In this document: positions 13,500-25,700 of the stretch, one piece after another
Position numbering within the stretch: the stretch's first letter is position 1
Layout: each line of letters starts with the position of its first letter
Assembly (NCBI GenBank): GCA_013399895.1
Contig: VXBA01000127.1
Location: 751,148-815,147 of the forward strand
DNA from: Serilophus lunatus
Taxonomy: Eukaryota; Chordata; Aves; Passeriformes; Eurylaimidae
Reading direction: 5' to 3'
Length of the DNA stretch: 64,000 nucleotides
Program-made: the position numbers and the translations under genes
Notes under the pieces: model-generated
The model's database searches: none
Told to the model about the DNA's origin: nothing
The model's input: only the letters and a program-made list of their open reading frames with translations

Positions 13500-13651
13500 A
13501 CAAGTGTTCAATGACAGGTTGGACAGGGCTCTGACCAACCTGGTCTAATAGAAGGTGTCCTTGCCCATGGTGGGGGAGTTGAAATTAAGTGGTCTTTAAG
13601 ATCTCTTCCAATTCAGACCATTCTATGAGTCTATGGTTCTGTGATTTTTAT
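13500..13651 (+). mobile_element. CR1 LINE 3' terminal fragment
   Basis: This is a short plus-strand CR1 3' end. It contains 'gacaggttggacagggctct', then 'ctaatagaaggtgtccttgc', then 'ggtctttaagatctcttcca', and ends with 'accattctatgagtctatggttctgtga'-like text, which is a decayed copy of the 8-bp ATTCTRTG tail repeat. It is the only CR1 here in plus orientation. About 150 bp remain, which is typical of severe 5' truncation. Confidence 0.88.
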
Positions 13652-15032
13652 GACAGGTTTCTCATGTGAAGCAATTGCTACCTGTATGGAATTGGCTCTT
13701 TTATAGCCACATTTTCATAGTCCTTATTTTGAAGAGGAAAATAAGACTTGCTGAATAAAAGTGTAGATAATAATACCATAAATAATTAATATGTATTACT
13801 CAGTGATGTACATGCATAAAGTTCAATGGCAGATGTTTTAAGCAGCACCTGCAGCTGATCAGAATGTTCTCCAGTTAGTGCTACTAGTGGGAAGAGTCAT
13901 GATGGAAAGTATCCAATACACCAGGGCTATGGGAAAAGCCTGGTGAAAGACCATCATCAACTTTTCTAATTGTTAATGAGAATCTTGAAGTCAGCCTAAG
14001 ACCAGCCAAAGACTCCACAAATAAAACCTTGTGCATATAAGTCTATCTTGACACTCTTTTTGTGATACCATGCCAACATATGCTTAGGCAGGATTCAAGA
14101 CAAAGATGTTTCAGCCATTGAAGTGAGTCATTCTTCTGTTGATAAAGTGTGACATCATTAAGTCATAGATACCCCTAATCCTTCAAAACAGGAAGGAAAC
14201 TCAGCCCACTAACAGAGATCATCACATTCAGCTTCAGCACCCACTTCTACAAGAGGAGAACCACCTTGGTAAAACTGAAAATTGAGTCTGTGGTAGTGCT
14301 TGACAGTGATCTGTAGGAGAAATAAGATTGCTCTTAGTATTAGAGAAGAAGAAATAATCCAAGGGCAGGGTCTTTATAGAGCTAGTAAATTGCATAGTCC
14401 AACCAACTGAGTTCAGAATGTTTTTCCCTTAGTTAGAGGAAGAATGTCTTCCTGGTAAGTCTCTGGCATTGATAAGCATTTCAACATGGCTGATAAATTT
14501 AATCAAGGAGGATTTGTCCTTATTAATAGCATCTTTCAGATTGTCAGGTGAACAGCTACATTAAGAACAAAAGGTGGACTAAGCAGTAATCAGCTGGCAG
14601 ATGTGCACAGGTAGCCCAAGGCACACAGTAAAATATTGAAGCTCCACTGTAATTTAAAGTTAGGAACTCTGTCCTTGCAAATTTTAGGATTGGATTCTAG
14701 GTTGGTTTTTTTTAATCAATGTTTGTTAATGTACTAGGCAGGATGAAACTGTGGGGTTTGTATGAGATCTATCCAAAAACTTACTAATCTGCTTCATGAC
14801 GAAGAGCTGACGGGCTTTGAAATACCCATATAAAGAATGTACACCCAAATGTCCACACCTACTGAGACAAGTGGAATAAGTAATTTTGGCTCTATGAGCC
14901 CTTGCAATGGACACTGCCTTCAAGTGACTGATAGAATCAGCATAGCTGCTCTTTCTATTTCCATGTTGGCATATTCAATATTTTTTGTCTTGGTGCCTAA
15001 AATGTACAGTTGGGTTATCAGTCCTATTTACA

Positions 15033-15061
15033 AAATTAAACAAATTTAATTTGTTTAATTT
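15033..15061. repeat. Perfect 29-bp AT-rich palindrome
   Basis: The left arm aaattaaacaaatt (15033-15046) is followed by one central T and the exact reverse complement aatttgtttaattt (15048-15061). Fourteen perfect paired bases with a 1-base centre would allow a cruciform in DNA, although such a tight loop would open in RNA. Chance is unlikely for arms of this length, but AT-rich sequence and strand-switch replication errors both create such palindromes. Confidence 0.9.
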
Positions 15062-16321
15062 AATTAAAAAAGTGCTTTTTTATATCCCAGTATAGAGTGG
15101 GACAGAAATCCCTTTGTGGCTTCACTGAAATTTCAGTTTACTTCAGATCTAATTCTCTGTTGCATCACCATGCTATGGCTAGGAAAGTGATTGATTTTTC
15201 CCATTTATTTTCTTCTTCATGATCAGCTGCTCCTTATTTAAGTCAAGAAAAAGGATGAGTGTCACTTTTGGATTTACTCTCCTTGTGTTTTATTCACTTA
15301 AAATGTCTCTTCTTCCTGCAGAATATAAAATCAAGCAGGCAGACAAAAAGACGCCAGCTGAATATCTCTGAGATTTTGTTCTTTTCATCTTCTGGTTAGC
15401 ACAATTGAAAACAATGTTCCCTACAAGTCTCGGTGAAGTGAGCCTATCTGCTTGGATTAGCCCAGCCTGATCTACCATGCTATTAACTGTTGTCTTTTCA
15501 CTTCATTGACATTATTATAGCATCTTGTGCTTTTTAGATATTTTAGCTTATAAAATGTTGAATTTCAGAACGCAGTCTTCTGCAAGAAAAGCAGGCAGAT
15601 AAAAAAACAAAATAAAAACTGAAAGTAGACTATGTGGGAGAGAGGCAACAGATGTTTCCAAGTATGCAGATATATTGGGTTTTGTTTGCATTTGGAGATG
15701 AAATAGGAAACTAGCCATTTCTCATCCTATTTGCAAGCAACTTTCTGCTGAGATGTTTTCTTTTGCATTCATGAGTATTATTTAGAGCGTGTATTTTCAC
15801 TCAACCTGGGGCATTATTATTGCAGATAACACTACTCACTTTCGTGAAAAATACTTTGAGAAGGTTTTTTCCATCTGACAACTTTGCATACCAGCAGCCC
15901 TAAAAGCCTCCCTTGTTAACTTCCTCGCTCAACTTATTTTTGGAGTCAATCTCAAAGTATTGTCTATGAACAGTCTTCCTCTGTAGCTTGTAAAAATAGG
16001 ATTATCCATTACATTAACATTTAATTATCTCACAAAAATGGATGCTTTGAATCTGTCCTGTGGGCCAATTACAACATCTGGGAGACTCACTAAGTAATGT
16101 GTCTGAAAACCCAGGAAGATTAATACAGGAACATAAAAAAGCATGCATAGGCACTTTGCTTCCTTTATTACAAATATTTTAGAGAGGATTTAAGCTGCCT
16201 GGGGGGAAAAAAAAGTCAGAAATTTAAATTGAAACTAGTCTGTAATCTTGCTGTCTTTGCAATAAATACACTTTGCAATTGTCCCAATCTGCAGCAAATT
16301 ATACACTACTGTCACTCAAGC

Positions 16322-16343
16322 TGACAGCAGAGGGATGCTGTCA
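16322..16343. promoter_or_regulatory. Hairpin with paired TGACAG half-sites and a CTCF-like core
   Basis: Arms tgacagca (16322-16329) and tgctgtca (16336-16343) are perfect reverse complements around a 6-base loop, gaggga. Each arm carries TGACAG/CTGTCA, the known half-site of TALE homeodomain proteins (MEIS, PREP, TGIF). The middle reads CAGCAGAGGG (16325-16334), matching part of the CTCF core; the bases after it deviate by an inserted base. The surrounding 16.0-16.4 kb is complex sequence. Binding is inference only. Confidence 0.25.
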
Positions 16344-19300
16344 CCGGTAATAACAATTGCCACTGACCAGGTAGCAATGGTACAATCATTAACTCTCCAC
16401 TGCTGTAACTGTGGGAGGAGGGACAGATTGAGGTTTTCTTGATCAAATTTCAGGTTTTAAGATAACAATGATGATTTTTTCTTCTATAGGAAGGTAATAA
16501 TACACCCATTAGAAAGATTTTTTGTTGGGTTTTTTTTTCCCCTGAAGAAGACAATACCAAAAGACCAAAAAGATTTTTTTAAAAAAATCTGTAAAACTAG
16601 TAGCCTAAATAGAGGCAAAGCAGCAAAAGACTAAGAAACTGTGCTAGACCTGGCAAGAAAATAAAGAGCCACACTGAATCATTTATCTCTACAAGCTCAG
16701 GCACACTGAGCTGTGTTTGCCATAACAGCATGATCCCTTCCTGATTGATTTTTTTGAGCTAACAGTCCTAAATGTCCCCTTTAAGGTAAATAGAAGCCTG
16801 AAACACAATAATTATCATACCTTGCAAGAAAAGGTCAAACAAATGGATTGTTCCTGTTTGATTTTTTCCCTTTAAAATATGCCTAAATTCAGTAATAGTG
16901 AATAAAAAAAGAAGTCCAAACAAGTATAAATCAGCACATAATCTGGAGCCACTCTGAACTCAGGTTTTCTGACAGTGTTTCTAATGAATTTCCAGTTTTC
17001 ATCTGCTAGGAGACAAAGGATGAGAGGATTTTACCCAGCCTCTGTTACTTGGTGTGTGAATGCAAACAAATATTCTTTCGAGGTTTTTCCATATAAGGGT
17101 CCCTTTGTCTTAATTTTCTTCTGTTACTGGAGGTCAAAAAAGAAAGAAACCCGAGGCTTTCTTGCAGAGATTTCACATTTGCAGTGTACTATGGCAATGG
17201 TGGAACTCTGAACCCCAAACCCTCCTGAGAGACTCACACAAGCTCTCTCATGCTCTCTCCCTTTCCTCGGAGCTCTGAAGTCAATTTACAGTGACCGTAC
17301 ATAATCCACAGATAACCCCTCACAGATAAAAGCCCTTGGTTATGAGACATGGCAAAATTTTGTCCTAAGCCTTTCTGCATGTTCTTATAGCAACAGGGAC
17401 CAGAGAGGCACAATCCTCACAGCTATGACTTAATTCACAGCTTACAAACTTTGAGGTAAGATTTGGGGGTTTTTTTGGAGCTCTATGAGAACTTGGAAGT
17501 TGACATTTATTTTAGCTTTTCCAGTTGAGTCAATCGGCTGGAAATTGCAGAAAACATACTGATCTTACCAAGTGTTACCAAACCTCTTCCCTGTCATTTC
17601 GGCTGAGAAAGTGAGGCTGGGAGTAGTTATGTGAAAGGGTGGAGGGACTGGACTTTCATTTACCTCCTTCTTACCCTTTTGGCCTACAAAATGAGTCTTG
17701 AGGAGGAACTACAGCAAAGTTAGCAGGATTACTTTGAGCTCCTGTGCACGCTTGCTCTCTTTTATTCTGTTTTTACACTCTGTTTTGTGTTGCACGTAAA
17801 CGAGTTTCTGGAATACTCTCCCCTGAACGATGAACCAGAGTTCTCCTGTCTGGTCAGCCTGGCGATGTAGAGTCTGGCTTAAGACCAGCAAATTCATTTA
17901 TATCCTTATTTTGGGAATGTAACTGCTTACCTATCACAGGGGAGGGGATGCCTCAGAAGGGCTGAAAGCATCTTCTTTTGTTGTCTTTCAATTAGTAAGC
18001 ACAGAGCTTCTGCAGCTGCCTGCCTGGCAATGACTTTCTGTGTAGCCTGAAAGTGGAAACAATATCGTGAACTATGTCATGCAGAAGAAAATAAAACTAA
18101 TTTATGTTATGTTTCTCCTGTAGATTCGTTCCTCTTTCTGGTCTATGTCTGAACAAAGTGAAGGTCGGCAGCTGAGTGAGATCAATTCACAGCTCTGTGG
18201 AAGACTCCCGTTCCAAGTAACAAACAACGGATCTTTGGAAGTGGGAAAAGCTAGCGGCTTTGCTCTTCAAGGTGGTACATGCATCTGCTGCATTGCTTAA
18301 CAATTTCAATAGAACCTGATAGAGCTGAGGATTTTGCAAAATGAGATCATGACGCAAACACGAATGAGTGGACGTGAGATGGTTTAGTAATCCAGGTATT
18401 TTCCTGCTCTAATCACTGGGCTTCTGATTATGTCTGATCTCTTCTGACATTGCATATAATAAAAGGTGGGTTTTTTTCTGATTATAGTCCAACAGGGGCA
18501 CTAATTCATATCTGAAATGCCTGTATGTGAAAACCCAAAATGAGGCATTTTCAGAAGCACCTCCTCCTTGGTTTGATACTTTCTGAGACTGAATACATGA
18601 AAATGTCATGAATGTCATGAATTGTCCATGAGCATCTAAAAACTGGAAGACTGTGGGAAATAAATAAAAACCAACAGAAGATAAATAAAATTTAATTAGG
18701 CCTTAAAAAGGCTTTGTTTATATGTGGCCAACCAGTTTGTTGATGCCGGCTTTTGACTGACATGACACTGTTGTTTTCTGTTTTTCAGGCTGTTTACTCT
18801 TGTACAAACAGATCAGAAATCCGCCTAGCAGCCCCGGGGAGGAACTGCTAATTGACTTCTTTTATTGGAAGCGTGGGAGAAGCCTGTGCCACTGCTTGGC
18901 TCTCTTTAGCAGGGTGCAGCTTTTTTTTTTTAACATTGGAAATAAGGAGAAACAGTGGATTTACTCCAAGGCTTTGCCTCTGCCTGATGTGACACTGCTG
19001 AGGCTGGGGACATGCATCTTGTTTCAACAATGTTACTTGCGAGTGTGTCATTCTCAGAAGGTGGAAAGCTACTTGTCACCTCCCTTCTGCTGAGTGGAGG
19101 GTCCTTGGACCTTCCTCGGATCTGCCTGTCGCACCCCTCATGTAGCTGGTCCCTAATTTCTCCTAGATAGTATTAATCAGACAGGAAGTGAAATGCAAGG
19201 TTTTTGCTAGCTCATCTCATATTTTCACTGGGAGCAGATTGGCTCAGCTGGCTATGTGATCAGCAGCATCCTCCATCAAAGAGTAAGGACAAGCAACTGA

Positions 19301-22300
19301 GTGTGAGCAAGGCAGGGCAAGCTCTTCACTCAGTACAGATGGGGCTTTCGGAGGGTGTGTCACAGGCAAATGAAGGCTTCTCTGTTGGTATAGGGAAAAT
19401 ATTTCTGGTGTTCCAGAATGAAGATTTCTAACCCTGAGGGAAAAAAAAGCAGCTCACACAAATTATTTAGAAATGATGGGAAAAGAATTCTCAGAAATAA
19501 GGAATTTTGACTGCTCCAAAATTTTGCTGTATTCTTCATATTACTTTTCAGCTTCTTCAGGATCAAAGTCAGCATTGCTGAAGCTGCTTGGGCATGAGCT
19601 CTTGATGTTTCTCTTAGGCCAGCTACAGCTACAGGAATCCAACCATGAGTAGAGGGGTGGCTTTTCCAGAGGTCTGAAGCAAATGGAGAAAAAACCTCTT
19701 CGTGACAAGATAAAGAAAGTTTCTGAAAAGATAAAGAAGGTAACACAATATAACCAAAGTTTCACTTTGGAAGCTCTGGGGCTGGGTTAATAACCTGTCA
19801 CAGCAGGTTTCCAAACCTTTCTAGTCACAGTTTATAAAGTAAGTTGAATGATATATCAGGTGCAAAAGGAATACAAAAGACATGTAGCAAACGTCTGGAA
19901 GAAGAGCTATAAGGAGGAAAAGCCAGACCACCAAGGAAAGTAATACACATCAAGAGGTAGAGAGAGGTAAACCTATGTCAAGGAACATGTTTCAGGTACA
20001 GTGGGAGTAGAGGAAATTCTCAACATAGAGAAAGAAGGCTGAGAACATAAATATGCCAAGAAAAGTCAATATCCAACAGAGAATTAGAATGGGAGAAGCA
20101 AAGAATGCATCAACTCAGTGTGACACAAAGAAATGCTAGCTATTCTGAAAGCAAAGTCAACATTACCAAGCTTTAAGCAGCAGTTTATCAGGTTTCAGAA
20201 TCTCATTCGTGATACTTCTAGAAAAAGGTCTTCCCCTGCTTAACTGTGTTGCATTGTGTATGACCCACGAGAAAATTCTGGATACCTGCATGGATGCTGT
20301 GTATACTCAGCACTTTGGAAAAGCAGGACAAGAAATGTAAAGGCAGGTCAGACTTGCAATCCACCTAATTCACTGTGGTACCTGGATGCTTTAAAAGGAG
20401 ACTGGAGATGTGAGGAGCTGACAGATACAGCAGATAATCTCTCCTTCACAATGTTGCTGTGAAGGATAACATGGCATCCCTTCCCTTACCAGCAGTAAGA
20501 GATTTTAAAATGTTATTTTAATGAAATATAACGTGGCTTGTGACATCCACATTTTAAATGCTGTCATGAATTTCTCGGTGTCTTCCAATGGGACAATAAT
20601 CCTCAGTGACCTTTCAGGTGAATTGCAGTAATGACTAAGCAATGCAGATAAACAGCACACTAAATTTTTGCTGTTTATTGGTTAACATCTATGTTTAGAG
20701 AAAGAGAATATTGCACATGAATATGCCAAAGGTACTGTTCTTATCAGGGTGACTGCAGGAATGTAGGGTAGTGCTTCTGGGCCTGAGCCTGCAAGCACCA
20801 ATCTTGGGATGGTATATTCCAACTATCCCAGCAAAGGGATGAGTTCTGGATAAGAGCCAAATTTGCTTTTCTTTTTATTTGCACTGGAGAAACTGAAATT
20901 GTGTTTAGTAGCCGAGGACTGAGCAGACCCATTTGCATGGTCTAAGGCATAGTTAAGTGTTGATGTAAGTATTTTGCTCTCCCTTTCCCTTGACTGCCTT
21001 TGGTAGTTGTCTTTTTAAAGAACCGAGAAGCCAAAAGAAAATTAACAAGTGAGTGAGATTAACGGCAGTCAGCTACAGATATGAGCAACTGAAAATGAAT
21101 CCTGTAAACTCAAAGAACTAAATATAAAAACTAGGAACTTAATAATTTACAAAGTGTGCTTGTGAATAATTTAAAAGTTGCAAGAGAGCCATTCCCTGAA
21201 ATCAGTCTGGTTGCCTTCTTGTAGTCTTCAGGCTGGCAGGTCTTCCAGGCAGAGGGGTTGGCTGTTATCTGTGCTTATTCAGCACCCAGTGGAGCACAAA
21301 TGTTGGGTGGAAATAAAAATGATAAAAAAAGCAGATCAGTCACTAACAAATAGCAACCCCAAAAATAGAAACAGAGGCACTTACTGATTCAGGACAGCAT
21401 AAATATTTTTGGAAGGAACAATCAGGGCAAGACAAGGTTTCTCCACTCATTACATAGCCAAAATATGGGGCAAATTTCAGAAAACTAAAATGTCACTCTG
21501 ATCCCAATGAGATTATTTCCCTGATAATATCAAGCCCTCTTCCAAAGTGTGGGACACTATACAGCATCAATGCCACAACTACATGGATTCCTTAAAGTAA
21601 GAAGTTAAGGTGGTGTCATCCTTTCTGTCCCCCAGGCTCTTGAGGCAGATGGGTGTGATGGCCACTGTCTGTGGCATGATAGGGTGTCAACAGAAGTAGG
21701 TACAGGACAGCAAAAGGGCCAGTCCAAGAAGTTTGAGTCTGGGAACTTTTAAGCAACCACAAAAAGGAGAAAAAAAAAGTTGGGAAATCTTAAGACTTTG
21801 CTACCAGCATCACCTGCAGTATCATTTCTCTTTCCTCAGAACATCAGAGGTCACTTTCCTCAGAAACGAGTCTGCCTTTTCTTCTTACAGTTGCAGGAGC
21901 ACAGCAGTCATCGAATCCAGATCTCTTCCTTCCTTTTCCCCTGATCCCAGCAGTTAGACCATGACAAAATACTAGTTTTTGCTTTTCTCAGGAAGTATAT
22001 CTACTTCTAAGTCAGCAACGAAAAGAAATCCCAGCATGAGAGGAGCAAATGTTCTTTTTATTAAATGTCATCTTTTGTATCAAAAGTAAAACCAAAGTTT
22101 AAACAGCTTTTTTTTTTTAGTACAGAAGCACAAGCCTGCTGTTGGGGAATATGCTTGGCGTGGATTGACTTCACGAGCTACACTTTGCCTCGTGTTCACA
22201 GTTTTGTGCAAGGCTGTCAAGTCTTCATATGTGAGCCCATCTGATAGCCTGTTTTCCCCGGAAATTATTTATGGACATCATTGGCAGCTTCAGTTGTTTG

Positions 22301-22682
22301 GCAAAAAGTATAAACGTTCCGAAATTCATTGCATTTCTTTGAATGTTGTGAGGGTGGATGCTGTCTAGAGAAGTCCTCTTGAGGCCCTGACAATGTGATG
22401 TTGTCCTTTATTTACACAATAAAAATTAAACAGGAGAGATGAACTACAAATGTCCTAATTTTGACAATAGCTTTGCTGGTGCTTGCAGCTTCTTAGGGAC
22501 CAAAGTCAGCCAGCTACAATATTCAAGTCTGTCAGTAATCAGACTTTATTAGCATCTCACAGAATCATTTGTTCTTTCTTAATATCTCCTGAAATTGGAA
22601 CTTGAAATATTTTCCAGTTGCTGTCCTGAATATTTATGTGCTGCTGCTGTCCATTTGAGAGTGCAAATAGTCTTTGCAAAAA

Positions 22683-22714
22683 ATGTCTGCCCTAGCATGT
22701 CTGCCCTAGCATGT
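22683..22714. repeat. Short tandem duplication, 14-bp unit
   Basis: The unit atgtctgccctagc occurs twice head to tail (22683-22696 and 22697-22710), followed by the first four bases of a third copy. It is a simple local duplication with no known function. Confidence 0.9.
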
Positions 22715-25700
22715 AGATAAAAAGACATCTTTATTGCACATCTTAAACCATTACATGTTTTTCATATTGTTTGTTATATAAATGTCACACAAGGTCAATA
22801 TTATCATGGGACAGATGAATAATATATGTAGGACTTGTTCATTAGCTGTTGGCAGATAAAAATCAGAGTGGGTGGACATGAAATAGCATCTTCAGATGGT
22901 GCCTGCTTGATAAATACCAGGATTGTAATTGCACCTCTAGAAATCAGCTCTAAAAATAGAGTGAGACAAAAGAAAATGAGACATGAGTAAGTTTATAATA
23001 GTGCTTTGTATAATGTCTCCTTCATTAGCATCCATCTGGACAGAACTGATTAAGTCTCCTAGCACACGTCACTAGGCAGGAGAGAGTAAGATGAAAGGAT
23101 ATTCAACCACAGACAGCCACAAAGTTGTACCATCAGTAGAATGAATGCATAAACACTGACAGCCTGCAGGAAGGCTGCACTACATTTCTCCTGCTTTGCT
23201 TCTAACTGCTGCTGTGACAAAAACGTGGTGATGTGATTCAAAAATATGGTGTTTTCAGTACAGACTTATCTTGCCTGCAATTCCCCTCATTGGATAATGG
23301 ACACAGAGGGTGATGCACATCCTTGTCAAAGGCTCAATCCAAACAGATGGGCCAAAGTTGACAGAGGCAATTCTAAAAGATTGGGAAAAAGATGTGTTCT
23401 GTACAGACAATTAATTAGAAAAATTGGATGTTGTATTCAAGCTGCTGTGCAGAGCTGAAAAACAAAACAGCACAAGATAGATTTTTCAGGTAGCAGGCAA
23501 TTCATTATCAAAGAAACATATTTTGTGTAGAAAAGATTTACTGTCTACAACAATCTTTTTGGATTAATGGTTTTAATTAGCAGAAAAATAGCAGAGTCAA
23601 ACTTAAATCAATCTGCAAAGATATCCCACTCTTTTTGTTAATGCAGGTGTTATTAACTTTAAAAAGAAATCATGAATGGAATTAGTGTTTCGTTTTGTTT
23701 TTTTCCTTGCAAAATCTTTCCTTAAAATATCAAATTAAAAATCAAGACCCTGTAAGCAGAAACTCAAGCAGATTATTCAGTGAGTCATACAGGCTTAAAT
23801 TTAAATCAGATAGAAAATTTGTTCTTTTAATAGGAAGCATTGGGAGAATCCCTATAAAACTGTCTAAATCAGGGTTGGTTTCTACACTTTTAACATTACT
23901 TTCTGAAAAAGCAAAGTCTAAGTGAACAGTCTGTGACTGAACTCAATCCAGTATGAAGCCTGGAAGTCTCAAAAATGGTAAAATTCCTGAGTTTTCTCTA
24001 AAAGAAAGCTTTAATATAATTTTTCATCTTACTGGGTAGCTGAGGCACCACCCAGGAGAGATGTCTATTAAGATCCCTAAGAGAGGGAAAAGCTTTGTTT
24101 AGAGCTTAGAGTTTCTTGGAAGCTAAAACTGAAGAGAAACCCTGCCTGAGAGGAGGCATTTGTCTTTGCCCTGCAGAGGGTATTTGCAAAGCTACACAGG
24201 AAAATATAATTTTGAAGATTCATAGTAAGGCTACTGAATGCTTGGGAATGGTCGAGCAAGAAAAGAATGGCGCAGGAGCCCTTTCCTATTCCCCTTTTGG
24301 GATGGAGAGGATGTTAGTGAGAATGGCTGATTGCCAGGGCTTCTGCTGCCAGCAGCTGAGTGGAGCCAAAAGTTGCCCCTCTTTTGGTGTCCCTCTCTTC
24401 TTCGCCAACAACTGCTGTGAAGGGTTTCATTAGTCTAGAGAATGTAGCAGAGTTCATCTGCAAATAGCTGCTCCTGTTTTGTGAACTTCAGCATTTCACC
24501 TTTTCCTGGTTGACCCTAAGCTTTTTCCCTATGCCGTTCCTTTCCTTAGCAGACTTGACAGCTTTCCCCATTGGAGTGAGGCTGGCTCACTCCCAGCTCT
24601 TCTCACACAGGCTGTTGTCTGTGCTAAACCACACTTTTTTCCCTGAACATTTGTATCTTGATTTCCCATGGATACAAGCCTGGAATGATCCCTTCTTCTG
24701 TCCACAGGTCTCTCTCCTCGCTCTTAATAACTCTTGAACTCAGTAGCTGTTTTCAGCCAGTTTTGACAGAGAGGAAGGGGTCTCAAAAGTAATTATATTT
24801 TTACCAATTTTGTAAAAACAACCATTTGGGTAGATGAGAAATGGGAGTATGAATGCTAGCAGAGTCACCCCTGGCTTATGTCTGATCCTTCAGGCTTCCT
24901 GAGATCACTGAATGTGCCAGCCCAAGGATCACTGCCAATGTATTCTGTAGGAAGACATTGCATTTATTTGTGGTGTTAATGGAAAGCTGTTATGTATTTG
25001 GCAAACACAAATAATATCAGAGGACACAAAAGGCAAGAAATTGAGGCTTTGTCACATCTGATGCTCATAAAATCATCACTTGTTCTCCATGAGAGAAAGA
25101 CCACTTTGCAGCCAAAAAACGTGTACCTGTTCATCAGTTTATTTCTAGTCTTTGAGGTTAATCAAATTGCAAGCCAAGCCAAGTGAAAGGTTTCATAGCA
25201 GATGTGCTGTACCAGTTAACAAGTAACAAATAGCAAACAGAAGTACTAGACAAGTAGCTGATCGGTTCTGAAACACTAAGCAGGCCAAAATTCAGTGAGG
25301 TGTAAAATAAGGGGCCACTGAATGGCTGAGGGTAGATTTAAAAAAAAAAGGGGAACTGCATGTCCTGACCTGGGAGTGTCTCTATTCCATTACTCCTACA
25401 TCTGCTGTATATAATTATAAGGATTGATTCTCTAATAATTTATTCTGCAGATAGATTATGACACTCTACACTAAAAGAATGAAACCCTTTAGACAATTTC
25501 ACTGTAAATATCTCCTAAACAATGCCATTCTGAAGGGACCGAACAATTCTGTAAGCAATGAGTGCACTAAAGCTATCTTTTTCTACATAGAGACCCAAAA
25601 TTGTTGGGGAGAGCTACATAAAGAAGCAGCCCCTCTATTATCCCCAACCTTTTTAAATGATGGTTGATGAACCTGCAAGTTGTTTTTTTGCCTACGGTTC

